Source: Pedobacter cryoconitis (lineage in GTDB: Bacteria; Bacteroidota; Bacteroidia; Sphingobacteriales; Sphingobacteriaceae). Taken from it: a stretch of DNA of 64,000 bases. A program made the position numbers and the translations under genes. Below are positions 51,206 to 61,111 of this stretch, one piece after another. The notes under the pieces are model-generated. The model worked only from the letters and a program-made list of their open reading frames with translations. It did no database searches and was not told the DNA's origin. The DNA is taken from positions 58,485-122,484 of the forward strand of contig NZ_QLLR01000014.1 in the NCBI RefSeq assembly GCF_003259615.1. The letters are read 5' to 3'. How positions within the stretch are numbered: the first letter of the stretch is position 1; each line of letters opens with the position of its first letter.

Positions 51206-54200
51206 TTAAAAAGTTAAATTAAGGCCTACGTTAACCACTTTACTCTGTGGAAACTGAAGACCATTGTCGTCCGCAACTTCCGGGTCAACGTTATACTGGC
51301 TCATATTATCAATAGAAAACAGGTTGTATCCGTTTACATAGAACCTTGCCCGCTTAACTTTGATTTTAGCCAGCATTGCAGCTGGTAAAGTATAGCCAAA
51401 CTCTATCGTTCTTGCCCGGATATACTTGACACTGTGCAGCCAGAAAGTAGAGTTACGGTTGTTGCTATGTCCGCCATCATTATACCGGTTTGCAGGATAT
51501 TTGCCCGGAATCCATTCACTGTTTAAATCAAATGGATCAGCCCTGTGCCATCTGTCTTCAAAAATGCTGTTCAGGTTCCCATTGTTCTGAAAGGCCCACC
51601 TGGTTTCATAATTCTGGTACCAGGTATAACCCGCTCCTCCGGAAAAATCTGCGTGAAAATCAAAAGATTTATAACTTGCGCCAAAGCTTAAACCAAAATT
51701 AATATTAGGCTGCTTGCCATAACCGAAGCCAATTGGCTTATTGTCGTACCCGTCAATTTTACCGTCGCCGTTCTGATCCTCATAGATCAAATCGCCGGGC
51801 ATAAGGGTCCTGTTTCCTTTACCATCAATATTTACCGGGTAATTGTTGATTTGTTCCTGAGAAGTAAACTGACCGATAGCCACGTAACCCCAATCTATAT
51901 TGGTAAACCTGTTTTCGGACGAGTTGCGGTATTGATCCCAGGAATTAAAGAATAATGGATTATAAGATTGCAGGTTTTTAGACCGGGTATAGGAGATATT
52001 ACCCCCAATATTAAAGTTAACCTGTCCAACTTTACTGCTGTAATTTAAAGAGATCTCCTGACCATATTGTGCATCACTGTTCACATTTTCATCCGGCAGT
52101 CCGTAGCCCAGTTCAACCGGAACAATAATATCATTTCTGCCACCCAGTAATCCAGTACGTTTTCTATAGAAATAATCTATCGTACCTGTCAGCTTATTGC
52201 TGAACATACTGAAGTCTGCACCAACATCAAAAGTCCGGCTCTTTAACCAGGATATTCTGTTTAAAGGAATTCCTTTATCCCTGGAAACAATCACCGGGTT
52301 TCCATCCAGAATAACCGTTCCCTGGTTGTAGTTATAACCTGGAAGATAAGCATATGGAGGTACAATAGACTGATTCGGATCATTCGGATTCCGGTCATCC
52401 CCAAGTATGCCGTAAGAAGCACGGAACTTCAGATCACCCAGGATCTTTCTATCCCCCACAATATTTTTCATAAACCCTTCCTCAGTAATTCTCCATCCCG
52501 CAGAAACGCCCGGAAAATAACCTACCCTTTTATCAGGGGCAAATAAGTAAGAGGCATCCCTTCTTGCAGAAGCTTCCAGATAATATTTATTGTTGTAATT
52601 ATAGTTTAACCTTGCAATATAGCCGATACGTGCTTCACCATCATCTACGTCATCATACCTGTCGGCAGTTGGAAAATAAATTAAAGGCAGGTTATTGGAA
52701 ATTGGTGAAGAGTGTATATAATTCCGCTGATGCTTCAGCTCAATCCTTTCCGCAACCAGTGTGGCACCTACAGTATGTTTACCAAAAGTGTTGTTATAAT
52801 TTAACTGACTCTGAAAAGTGGTCGCAAACTCTTTTTTCTGTTCGCGTTCCCGGTATGGATTATTACTACCACCTGTAACGTCATAAGTACCAGTAGCGGG
52901 ACGGTAAGTGTAAGTGTTATAGGTATACTCATGGTTGTTGAGTACATAATCTGCCAGGTAATAGGAATATACGGCTTTAGCAACCAGTCCTTTTACGCCC
53001 GGGATCTGGTATTCTGCATTAAAATTGGTTTGCAGCACTCTCCAGTCGTTCCTGTATACCCCTGAAAGTTTTTTATTTAAAAAAGCATAATTGGTTTCTG
53101 TATGCCCGATGTCGTTCAGATAGTCTGGGTTATCATTGGCATAAGGACGTTCCAGAGGATTGTTCCGCAGTACAGCCAAACGTGCCAGCAGGTAATCATC
53201 CGTACCCGGAACACCAGGATTTTCGCGGGTTTCAATTCTTCCGTTAATATTTACCCCTACTTTAAGACCATTGGCTACAGTTGCTGTAATGTTAGATTGA
53301 ATGTTGGTCCGTTTAAATTCATACTCTTTTCCCAATACAGAATTCTGATACATATTCGTCGCGGAAACATAATAACTCATTTTATCCGTTCCTCCGGTAA
53401 AGTTCACATTGACCGAATTCTGAGGGGCATTGTTATTACTTTTCAGGATATAATCCCGCCAGTCAAAACTTCTGTAGGCAGGATCGGTGCCGAGTTTGTA
53501 TTTATCCAGTTCTGCTGGCGTAATACTGGTTTTCCCGTTAGAATTCATCTCCGCATCTGCTTTATAACGCATATAATCGTAAGACGTACGCACTACATCG
53601 GGAAACCTTGACCAGTTCTGCACACCCAGGTAAGCATCGACGTTGATCCGGCTTTCACCTGTTGTTCCTTTTTTAGTGGTCACTACCACTACTCCATTTG
53701 CTGCTCGCACGCCATAAATGGCAGCAGAAGCATCTTTCAATACCGAAATACTTTCAATATCGTTGGGTGCAATGTTGTTAAACTGGCCCTCATCCTGCTG
53801 AATACCATCGATCACATACAATGGGCGGCCCATGTTACGGATTTGAATGCTGGCGCTTGCTCCCGGCCGGCCATCTGTCATCCGGAAAGTAACCCCGGGA
53901 ATCTTTCCTGCCAGTGCTGTACTTACTGTAGCGCCTCCGTGTACCCGCTCTATATCCTTGCTGGTCACTGAGGAAATGGCCCCGGTAATTGATTCTCTTT
54001 TTTGTGAACCATACCCTGTGACCACGATTTCCTGCAAGTCATTGTCGTAGTCTTTCAGTTTAACGGAGAGCTCAGTTTGTCCGTTTAAAGGGATTTCCTG
54101 CGTAGTGTATCCGATGTAAGCAAATACTAAAACGGCATTTTTATCTGCAACGGTCAGTTTAAATTTCCCGTTAGCATCAGACATAGCGCCAATTTTGGTA

Positions 54201-54385
54201 TTTTTAACTTTTACTGTGACACCGATCAGTGTCTGTCCTTTGTCGTCCGTTACCGTTCCGCTCACGCTGCTGGTTTGCGCGGTACTGGCGAAGGAGAAAA
54301 GGAGGAAAATACAGAAGATAAAAGCTTTAAGCGGATACTGCTTTAAGCGCACACTTCTGCAATAAGCGTGTAGACTTTTTTCCAT
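51206..54385 (-). CDS. SusC/RagA TonB-linked outer-membrane transporter
   Basis: The 1,059-residue product has a signal peptide, then a carboxypeptidase-regulatory-like domain (VSGTVTDDKGQTLIGVTVKV), a TonB box region (LQEIVVTGYGSQKRESITGA), the plug with PLYVIDGIQ and ISVLKDASAAIYGVRAANG, and a long beta-barrel ending in an aromatic (NVGLNLTF). It would import an oligosaccharide across the outer membrane using TonB energy. It is the first gene of the operon running to the epimerase, and divergent from the two-component system. Confidence 0.97.
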   Translation of the reverse strand: MEKSLHAYCRSVRLKQYPLKAFIFCIFLLFSFASTAQTSSVSGTVTDDKGQTLIGVTVKVKNTKIGAMSDANGKFKLTVADKNAVLVFAYIGYTTQEIPLNGQTELSVKLKDYDNDLQEIVVTGYGSQKRESITGAISSVTSKDIERVHGGATVSTALAGKIPGVTFRMTDGRPGASASIQIRNMGRPLYVIDGIQQDEGQFNNIAPNDIESISVLKDASAAIYGVRAANGVVVVTTKKGTTGESRINVDAYLGVQNWSRFPDVVRTSYDYMRYKADAEMNSNGKTSITPAELDKYKLGTDPAYRSFDWRDYILKSNNNAPQNSVNVNFTGGTDKMSYYVSATNMYQNSVLGKEYEFKRTNIQSNITATVANGLKVGVNINGRIETRENPGVPGTDDYLLARLAVLRNNPLERPYANDNPDYLNDIGHTETNYAFLNKKLSGVYRNDWRVLQTNFNAEYQIPGVKGLVAKAVYSYYLADYVLNNHEYTYNTYTYRPATGTYDVTGGSNNPYREREQKKEFATTFQSQLNYNNTFGKHTVGATLVAERIELKHQRNYIHSSPISNNLPLIYFPTADRYDDVDDGEARIGYIARLNYNYNNKYYLEASARRDASYLFAPDKRVGYFPGVSAGWRITEEGFMKNIVGDRKILGDLKFRASYGILGDDRNPNDPNQSIVPPYAYLPGYNYNQGTVILDGNPVIVSRDKGIPLNRISWLKSRTFDVGADFSMFSNKLTGTIDYFYRKRTGLLGGRNDIIVPVELGYGLPDENVNSDAQYGQEISLNYSSKVGQVNFNIGGNISYTRSKNLQSYNPLFFNSWDQYRNSSENRFTNIDWGYVAIGQFTSQEQINNYPVNIDGKGNRTLMPGDLIYEDQNGDGKIDGYDNKPIGFGYGKQPNINFGLSFGASYKSFDFHADFSGGAGYTWYQNYETRWAFQNNGNLNSIFEDRWHRADPFDLNSEWIPGKYPANRYNDGGHSNNRNSTFWLHSVKYIRARTIEFGYTLPAAMLAKIKVKRARFYVNGYNLFSIDNMSQYNVDPEVADDNGLQFPQSKVVNVGLNLTF

Positions 54386-54578
54386 AAAGATTTATATTTG
54401 GTTAGGTGCAGCCGGATAAATTTGCCCGTTCTCTCCGGCTACAATCAAATATTAGTTTTTTAGCTTTTGGTTGTTGCACACGTTTGTATCAATAATTCTT
54501 CAATTTGTCTCTATTTTTATGTTCGGTTCCTCTTCCAGAGTTTATATTATAAAATCGATTCAGCATTATAATAATTGA

Positions 54579-54586
54579 TATATTTG
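54579..54586 (+). promoter_or_regulatory. Bacteroidota-type -7 promoter element for the sensor kinase
   Basis: TATATTTG matches the TAnnTTTG consensus exactly and lies 19 bp before the TTG start codon, giving a very short leader. No convincing -33 TTG is seen upstream, so the call is tentative. Confidence 0.5.
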
Positions 54587-54605
54587 AGATAATGACTGTA
54601 TCAAA

Positions 54606-57600
54606 TTGAGAATTCTAACCTTATTTTTTTTATTGCTTTCTGCCACCCTGTTACAGGCACAGCCCTACTACTTTAAACACTACCAGGTAGAGAATGCGCT
54701 GTCTAATAATAGTGTGTTTTGCAGTACTCAGGACCATAGTGGTTTGATGTGGATGGGAACCAAGGATGGCTTGAACAGGTTTGATGGTTATTCTTTCAAA
54801 ACTTACCGGCATGATCCGGCAAACCCGCAAAGTCTGGGCAATGATAAGGTTCATTCTTTGCTCAGTGACAAACCAGCAAGCCTTTGGGTAGGTACAGATC
54901 AGGGTTTATATCATTATAATGCAGTCAATGAATCCTTCACCCTGGTCAGGGAAACAAAAAGTATGGGCATAGCTGTGCTCGCGCTCGACCATGAGGGTAA
55001 TTTGTGGATACTCAGTGCAGGAAAAGTATTCACTTACAACCCGGTTCAAAGAAAGTTAACCTGGGTAGAACTCGGTCATTCCTTTACGCCGACTTATATT
55101 TATTGCCGCCCGAATGGGGAGATCCTGGTGAGCAGCCCTTCTGGTTATATTGGCAAATACAACAAAACTTCGCGGACTTTTGAAATCCTTTATTTAAAGT
55201 CTCCAAAGAACACCGTATTAAAGTCTCCAGAGAATTCGGTAGAAATAGGCTGGATCTCTGCGATCGAAGAAACGAATGATCAGCAGCTCATTATTGGCAC
55301 TACAAACCAGGGGATCAAATTATTCGACCTTAAAACAAATGTGTTAAAGGATCTGCTGGTGATGAATAAAGACAAGACCCACATTTTTGTCAGGACTATA
55401 AAAAAAATGAACGACCGGGAGTATTGGATCGGCACAGAATCCGGCCTGTATATTTATAACCTTCAAAGCCAGAAACTGGTTCACCTGCAAAAACAGAACA
55501 GCAACCCTTATTCTTTATCAGACAATGCAATTTATTCCCTTTGCAGGGATACAGAAGGTGGAATGTGGGCTGGAACCTATTTTGGGGGAATGAATTATTA
55601 TGCGGCCCAGTCTTCTATTTTCACCAAATACTTTCCCTCCCAACAGGAGAATTCCATTAGCGGAAATGACATCAGGGAAATCTGTAAAGACCAGAACGGC
55701 AATTTATGGATCGGAACCGAAGATGCAGGACTCAATAAATTAGTACCGGGAACGGGTAAGTTTTCCTCTTATTTTCCTGATGGCAGTAAACAGACCATCG
55801 CCCATTATAATATTCACGGTTTACTTGCCGATGGGAACCAGCTTTGGATCGGTACTTTTGAACATGGGCTGGATGTGATGAATATCAATACAGGGCTGAT
55901 TACCAAACACTACCACATGCGAAAGGGAAGTTTGCTCCGGTCAGATTTCATTTTAAGCCTGTATAAAACCAGGGCCGGTGCTCTTATTATTGCAACTACA
56001 GCAGGTATTTATACTTACAACCGCAAAAAGGATGACTTTGACCCTATACCGGGTTTACCTTTCGCGTTTTTCAATAACCTGAAAGAAGATGCGGACGGAA
56101 CAATCTGGGCCGGAAGTTTCAATGACGGACTGTTCAGTTTTAAATTAGGAAACAGCAGTTATAAAAATTACAGGAATGAAAGTACAGCTATTGGCAGTCT
56201 GCCTAATAATACTGTAAATTGTATCTTTCAGGATAGTAAAAAGAACCTCTGGATTACGACAGATGGTGGTGGTTTATCGCTGTTTAATAAAAAGACGGGC
56301 ACTTTCAAATCTTATACGGTGAAAGATGGTATGCCTGCCAACTTCCTTTTTAATATCCTGGAAGATGAGCACTATAAATTATGGATCAGCAGTACCCGCG
56401 GACTAGTCAGTTTTGATCCGCTTAAAAAGACGGTTAAAGTCTATACCAAAACAGATGGCCTGCTCACCGATCAGTTCAATTATAGCTCTTCTTATAAGGA
56501 CACGGATGATAGAATGTACTTTGGCAGTGTAAAGGGTTTAATCAGCTTTCTCCCGAACCAGCTGACGACCAATACCAAAACTGCCCCTTTATTTTTAACA
56601 GGTTTTAAGATTGACAATACAACGCTGCAGCCAAAAAAAGGAGACTCAGTGCTGCAGCAATCTATTTTATACACCAATCAGCTTACCCTGAACAGCAATC
56701 AGTCCTCTTTTAATATTGATTTTGCTGCCTTAAGCTACTTCTCTCCGGAAAAAACTGAGTATGCTTATAAAATAAGCGGCCTTTATAATAACTGGCAATA
56801 CCTGAAGACCAACAGAAAGATATATTTCACAAAACTTGCTCCGGGAGAATATATATTTGAAGCGAAAGCGATGATTCAGGGCAGTAAAGAATGGAGTAAA
56901 AACAATATCAGGCTGTTGATTGTAGTACTTCCGCCATTTTGGAAAAGTACGGTTGCCTGGTTTCTGTATGCGTTTTTGTTTATAGGGTTAACAGTTCTTG
57001 TGGTCAGGCAATACCACCAAACCATTCAGCGTAAAAACAACCGCCGTATGGAACTCTTTGAGCATGAAAAAGAGAAAGAGATCTACCAGGCGAAAATCGA
57101 ATTCTTTACCAATGTAGCACACGAAATACGCACGCCGCTTACACTGATTAAAGGGCCAATGGAGAAAATGATCAAAGCTGCCGGAGAGGTTCCTGCTTTT
57201 GAAAAGAACCTGAAGATTATGGACCGCAATACAGACCGTTTGCTGAACCTGACCAATCAGCTGCTGGATTTCAGAAAAACAGAGATACATGGTTTTTCTT
57301 TAAATTTTGTCAAAACGAATATCTCTGAGATTCTTCACGACGTAAATTTGCAGTTCCAGCTTGCTGCCGAGCAAAAAGAGATCATTTACGCAACATTTTT
57401 ACCCGCAGAACCGCTTTATGCTTATATAGATCTGGAAGCCTTCTATAAAATAATGAGTAATTTGGTGGATAACGCTATTAAATACGGGAAACAAACTGTA
57501 AGTGTGACACTTACAGTAAATGAACAGCAGGATCAGTTTACGGTCAGGGTTTTGAATGATGGAAATAAAATTGCCCCGGAACTGGCGCATCAAATTTTTG

Positions 57601-57800
57601 AGCCCTTTTTCCGGACAAAAGAAGCTGAAATGAAACAAGGAACAGGCATCGGCTTGTCTATTGCAAAATCACTGGCCGAATTGCATAAAGGTTCTCTTCA
57701 ATTGGAAGAAACTAAAACTGATTATAATATACTGGTGGCCGTGTTCCCCATTCATCAAATGATAGAGTTCAACTTAAAAGGAAAATGGAAAAAGATTTAA
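54606..57800 (+). CDS. Two-propeller sensor histidine kinase (split HTCS sensor half)
   Basis: The 1,064-residue product starts at a TTG; the only nearby ATG (54592) is out of frame, and the TTG gives a clean signal peptide ending LLQAQ. Residues of about 20-690 are Reg_prop beta-propeller repeats (MWMGTKDGLNRFDGYSFKTY, LWIGTEDAGLNKL). A Y_Y_Y domain follows (about 695-770), a transmembrane helix near 780-802, HisKA (FFTNVAHEIRTPLTLIKGPM; His near 839) and HATPase (NLVDNAIKYGKQ, GTGIGLSIAKSL). It would sense glycan fragments in the periplasm and activate the SusC operon. Normally this architecture continues into REC and AraC in the same protein; here these are in the overlapping next gene. 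Confidence 0.93.
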   Translation: MRILTLFFLLLSATLLQAQPYYFKHYQVENALSNNSVFCSTQDHSGLMWMGTKDGLNRFDGYSFKTYRHDPANPQSLGNDKVHSLLSDKPASLWVGTDQGLYHYNAVNESFTLVRETKSMGIAVLALDHEGNLWILSAGKVFTYNPVQRKLTWVELGHSFTPTYIYCRPNGEILVSSPSGYIGKYNKTSRTFEILYLKSPKNTVLKSPENSVEIGWISAIEETNDQQLIIGTTNQGIKLFDLKTNVLKDLLVMNKDKTHIFVRTIKKMNDREYWIGTESGLYIYNLQSQKLVHLQKQNSNPYSLSDNAIYSLCRDTEGGMWAGTYFGGMNYYAAQSSIFTKYFPSQQENSISGNDIREICKDQNGNLWIGTEDAGLNKLVPGTGKFSSYFPDGSKQTIAHYNIHGLLADGNQLWIGTFEHGLDVMNINTGLITKHYHMRKGSLLRSDFILSLYKTRAGALIIATTAGIYTYNRKKDDFDPIPGLPFAFFNNLKEDADGTIWAGSFNDGLFSFKLGNSSYKNYRNESTAIGSLPNNTVNCIFQDSKKNLWITTDGGGLSLFNKKTGTFKSYTVKDGMPANFLFNILEDEHYKLWISSTRGLVSFDPLKKTVKVYTKTDGLLTDQFNYSSSYKDTDDRMYFGSVKGLISFLPNQLTTNTKTAPLFLTGFKIDNTTLQPKKGDSVLQQSILYTNQLTLNSNQSSFNIDFAALSYFSPEKTEYAYKISGLYNNWQYLKTNRKIYFTKLAPGEYIFEAKAMIQGSKEWSKNNIRLLIVVLPPFWKSTVAWFLYAFLFIGLTVLVVRQYHQTIQRKNNRRMELFEHEKEKEIYQAKIEFFTNVAHEIRTPLTLIKGPMEKMIKAAGEVPAFEKNLKIMDRNTDRLLNLTNQLLDFRKTEIHGFSLNFVKTNISEILHDVNLQFQLAAEQKEIIYATFLPAEPLYAYIDLEAFYKIMSNLVDNAIKYGKQTVSVTLTVNEQQDQFTVRVLNDGNKIAPELAHQIFEPFFRTKEAEMKQGTGIGLSIAKSLAELHKGSLQLEETKTDYNILVAVFPIHQMIEFNLKGKWKKI

Positions 57801-58612
57801 ACTTTGCATCCAATACAGCAGATCAGAACCAGGAGAAACCAGTTGTTCTTTTGGTTGATGACCATGAAGAAATTCTTGATTTCATAGCAGATGACCTGAG
57901 CGAAAAGTTCAAAATCCTTATCGCTTCAAACGGCATTGAAGGTCTTGCCATTTTGGAGAAAGAAATTGTTCACCTGGTGATCAGTGATGTCATGATGCCC
58001 GAAATGGACGGTTTTGAGTTTTGCAAAAGAATAAAATCAGGAATAGCATTCAGTCATATCCCGGTTATCCTTTTGACAGCCAAAAACAGCCTGCAATCTA
58101 AGATCGAAGGGCTGGAACTTGGTGCGGATGTGTATATTGAAAAACCATTTTCCCCTGAATTTTTACAGGTACAAGCTGCCAGTTTAATTGCCAACCGGAA
58201 TAAAATTAAAGCTTATTTTTCCAGCTCTCCCCTGCTCCATATCAAAAGCCTCGCCTATTCCAAGGCAGACGAATTATTCTTAAAAAAGATACAGATTACT
58301 ATAGATCAAGCCATTAGTAATCCCCAGTTAGATGTAGACCTTTTGACTGACCATATGAATATGAGCCGCCCGACGCTATACCGGAAAATAAAATCTATTT
58401 CCAATCTTTCCCCGAATGAACTGATTAACCTGGCAAGATTGAAAAAAGCAGCAGAATTACTGAATGAGGGCGTGCTTAAAATATATGAGATCGCAGAAAT
58501 GGTCGGCTACAGTTCTCAAACTCATTTCGGACGGATCTTCGCGAAGCAGTTTGGCATGTCTCCGACGGATTACGCTGCCAGTATGCACGCCAATCAGAAA
58601 AAGAAGGTTTAA
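57785..58612 (+). CDS. Response regulator with AraC-type DNA-binding domain (split HTCS output half)
   Basis: The 275-residue product has a receiver domain (about 18-135): VVLLVDDHEEILDF, the phosphoacceptor Asp in LVISDVMMPEMDGFEF and Lys in YIEKPF. An AraC HTH follows (about 165-270; LLTDHMNMSRPTLYRKIKSI, IAEMVGYSSQTHFGRIFAKQ). The start overlaps the sensor gene by 16 bp in the -1 frame, so translation is coupled. It is the likely activator of the divergent SusC operon. Confidence 0.94.
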   Translation: MEKDLNFASNTADQNQEKPVVLLVDDHEEILDFIADDLSEKFKILIASNGIEGLAILEKEIVHLVISDVMMPEMDGFEFCKRIKSGIAFSHIPVILLTAKNSLQSKIEGLELGADVYIEKPFSPEFLQVQAASLIANRNKIKAYFSSSPLLHIKSLAYSKADELFLKKIQITIDQAISNPQLDVDLLTDHMNMSRPTLYRKIKSISNLSPNELINLARLKKAAELLNEGVLKIYEIAEMVGYSSQTHFGRIFAKQFGMSPTDYAASMHANQKKKV

Positions 58613-58622
58613 GTTTTTTAAG

Positions 58623-58658
58623 TCAATGCAAAAAGAATAGAGGCCCTTTTTGCATTGA
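58623..58658. terminator. Bidirectional terminator between regulator and GxGYxYP genes
   Basis: Arms 58623-58635 and 58646-58658 pair perfectly over 13 bp with a 10-nt loop; the stem carries five A and five T. It separates the convergent response regulator (stop 58612) and GxGYxYP gene (stop 58695). Confidence 0.8.
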
Positions 58659-58694
58659 TAAAATTGTTGAATACGAATTTTGTACTACCCCAGC

Positions 58695-60722
58695 TTATAG
58701 TTTATTAGATACCCCGGTATTCGCCGGCGGATCAATTGGAAGACCTTTTGATTCCCGGATAAGCTGGAAGATATAATCCGGACGTACCACCACATAATCT
58801 GCATTCAGGGAACTGGCCACATTCTTAAAACTTGTTGGGGTCGCATTGTTCCAGGGCTGCGCTTGTATGATCACAAAACGTGGTGAGTTTCTATCCCACC
58901 CCGCAGCAGCAGAAGCAATATGATCTTTCATATTCTGTTCATTACTGCAATAGTTACAGGAAAGTGCCATTCCGGGAAGGCTATTATTGTATATAGTCAA
59001 TCCTCCTCCTGTATTCTGACCAGTTAAACCAAGTAATGTTGGCGCATTACTGGCAAAAGTTTGTCCAGTATTCTGACTGATTCCCCCGGTAATTGTATTC
59101 CAGATCGTGACTACCCTTAAGCCGGCCCGTTTATTATAATCTTCAGTTTTAGCTACAAACTGGTTCAGCAAACTTTGATTCGTCCAGCTGTTCGGATAGG
59201 TATAACCGTAACCCGAAGGACCTGAAATCAGGTTATCATTAGTGGTAGAGGTTTGCCAGAAGTAGTTCAGGGCTCCGGGCATGGCATCGAGCATGGCAGG
59301 TGATAAAGTCCATCCCATAGGCACTGAACCGCGATCGGGGTTTGACCAAAGTTTACGCATCAAATGTTCAACGTATTGTAAATTGTCACCATCACTTAAG
59401 ATAAAGGCTACATAAATCTTGTTTTGCAGTGCAGGTTTAGGAGGAATTGGTTTAATATTTACTGTTCTGGATGTACCGCTATGGACACTCAGGTTAGTAC
59501 ACCAATCACTTGCAATGGTGGTAAGCCCGTATTTCGAAGCTCTTTCTACACCTGCGGCTTCTTCCGGCCACCACCCCATAAAGTTTGAACCTGCGGGCAT
59601 GGAGGATAGAAAGCTGTTTAACAATTCACTTTCACCAGCAATATCCGGATCAAGCCAGACCACTGCTGCACCTAATGCTGTTGCATATTCTCGCAGTGCT
59701 GCTTTATGCGCATCGGGGTTTAATCCGATTAATAAACGGTGATCAAGGGTTGGCCAGTAAGTCGTGTATAAAGCCTGGTATACTTGCAATTTACTGCTGA
59801 ACTGCCCGCGCAGATCGACTAAAATTGGTAAATTGTATGGCGCAGCGGTTAACCTCGATAATAACAATGGGGAAACGATCAGCGCATTTTTACTTTTTGC
59901 AAGCACTGTTGCCAGGTTCACCGTGTGTATTTGCGCAGGATCGTAAACGATCAGCCCGGCTATTTCACTGCGGTATTTAGTAATCAGATCCCATTTGTCT
60001 GCGGGTTCCGTCCAGCTCAAACCCAGGGATTCCAGCCAGGTATGCGGGCCTTCTGCAAAAGCATCACCTTCGTAAGAGAAAATACGCGGTTTTTTCTTGT
60101 TCACGATTCCTTTTAAAGAGGCAAACAGGTACATTTCTGCAGAGGAACTATTTTGCTCTACACTAATCCAGTCTACTTTGATATAACTGGCTCCCCGCCA
60201 AAATACGCGCAATTCGATGGATTGGTTAGCCGCAGGCATCGTAAAGGGCAACTTAAAACTGGTATAGTCTGCGGCTATAGCAAACTGCTGACGGGTAAGT
60301 GTTTTCGTGGCCAGGATCTGTCCGGTTGTGGCATTGACCACATCGATGTCTACTACGGGATCATTATTAACGGTATTGTTGTCAATCTTCATCCTAAATT
60401 CAGCGATGTTAGGACCTGCTGGAATAGTTTTATCATAAGGCCCGTAAACCATATGAAGATTTGGAAGATCAATTCCGGTTTGACAGAGCCAGCCGTCAGT
60501 TTCCGGCCTTCCGGTTTTATGACTGATAACCGGGCTTTCGGCTTCCCATTTTGAAGATGTTTCGCGAAGGGTAATCAAATCCTGAGTTTGCGCCGGTGTG
60601 GCAAAAGATGGAAGAAGCTGAGCAGCTGGCCAGGTAATCTGCGCTGTTGACTGCATGGTGTAAAACTGGAGTAAAAGCAGGAGCGTTACTGCAGTTTTAA
60701 TTGAATTAAACGATTTAGTCAT
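58695..60722 (-). CDS. GxGYxYP-family secreted glycan-associated protein
   Basis: The 675-residue product has a signal peptide (to about residue 27). Residues of about 50-190 form a beta-rich N-terminal part with DGWLCQTGIDLPNLHMVYGP, consistent with a carbohydrate-binding fold. The C-terminal part has FILSDGDNLQYVEHLMRKLW and the defining SGPSGYGYTYP motif of GxGYxYP proteins (putative glycoside-modifying domain). Their enzymatic activity is not established to my knowledge. The gene has its own promoter region and lies convergent to the two-component system; its linkage to the locus is positional only. Confidence 0.85.
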   Translation of the reverse strand: MTKSFNSIKTAVTLLLLLQFYTMQSTAQITWPAAQLLPSFATPAQTQDLITLRETSSKWEAESPVISHKTGRPETDGWLCQTGIDLPNLHMVYGPYDKTIPAGPNIAEFRMKIDNNTVNNDPVVDIDVVNATTGQILATKTLTRQQFAIAADYTSFKLPFTMPAANQSIELRVFWRGASYIKVDWISVEQNSSSAEMYLFASLKGIVNKKKPRIFSYEGDAFAEGPHTWLESLGLSWTEPADKWDLITKYRSEIAGLIVYDPAQIHTVNLATVLAKSKNALIVSPLLLSRLTAAPYNLPILVDLRGQFSSKLQVYQALYTTYWPTLDHRLLIGLNPDAHKAALREYATALGAAVVWLDPDIAGESELLNSFLSSMPAGSNFMGWWPEEAAGVERASKYGLTTIASDWCTNLSVHSGTSRTVNIKPIPPKPALQNKIYVAFILSDGDNLQYVEHLMRKLWSNPDRGSVPMGWTLSPAMLDAMPGALNYFWQTSTTNDNLISGPSGYGYTYPNSWTNQSLLNQFVAKTEDYNKRAGLRVVTIWNTITGGISQNTGQTFASNAPTLLGLTGQNTGGGLTIYNNSLPGMALSCNYCSNEQNMKDHIASAAAGWDRNSPRFVIIQAQPWNNATPTSFKNVASSLNADYVVVRPDYIFQLIRESKGLPIDPPANTGVSNKL

Positions 60723-61111
60723 AGGTAAGAGTTTAATTTATAAAGGTTTAATATTTGGTTTTATACAGGAAGTTATAGTATTTATTTAGTCTGTCCAAAA
60801 TGTTTCTAAAACAAGGGGATAAAAACGAGTTGTTTTTAAACGAAAATAGTGAGTAGAACCGGGTTTGAAGACAGTTAGTTTAAGGGGCAAAAAGACGTAG
60901 ACAACCCCTAATTCAACACTCTGACTATCAATGTAGTTATCCTACTTTGTTCAGACATCATTCAAAGGCCTTTCATATCCTATTCAAATTTCACTCAATT
61001 GCTACCTAATAAAAAGTGTAACATTTATAAATTATTTTATAATTAAAATTTAATTATAATAGTATTACTCAATACTTTAGCTAACTTGGTAATACTAAAC
61101 CAGATATAGTT
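60723..61111. other. Intergenic region without a recognised gene
   Basis: This 389-bp gap separates two divergent genes. It is AT-rich, especially 61010-61090. I see no ORF with good start signals, no tRNA and no strong hairpin. It presumably carries the promoters of the GxGYxYP gene and of the DUF6266 gene. Confidence 0.6.

Noticed and set aside
53102..53611. Plus-strand ORF of 169 codons within susC-like gene
   Set aside because: It is antisense to the conserved SusC barrel and plug and has no recognisable motif.
57788..57794. Confident programmed -1 frameshift in the split two-component system
   Set aside because: The run is G-AAA-AAG rather than the strong A-AAA-AAG heptamer, and the second gene has its own ATG. 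It is kept only as a possibility in the findings.
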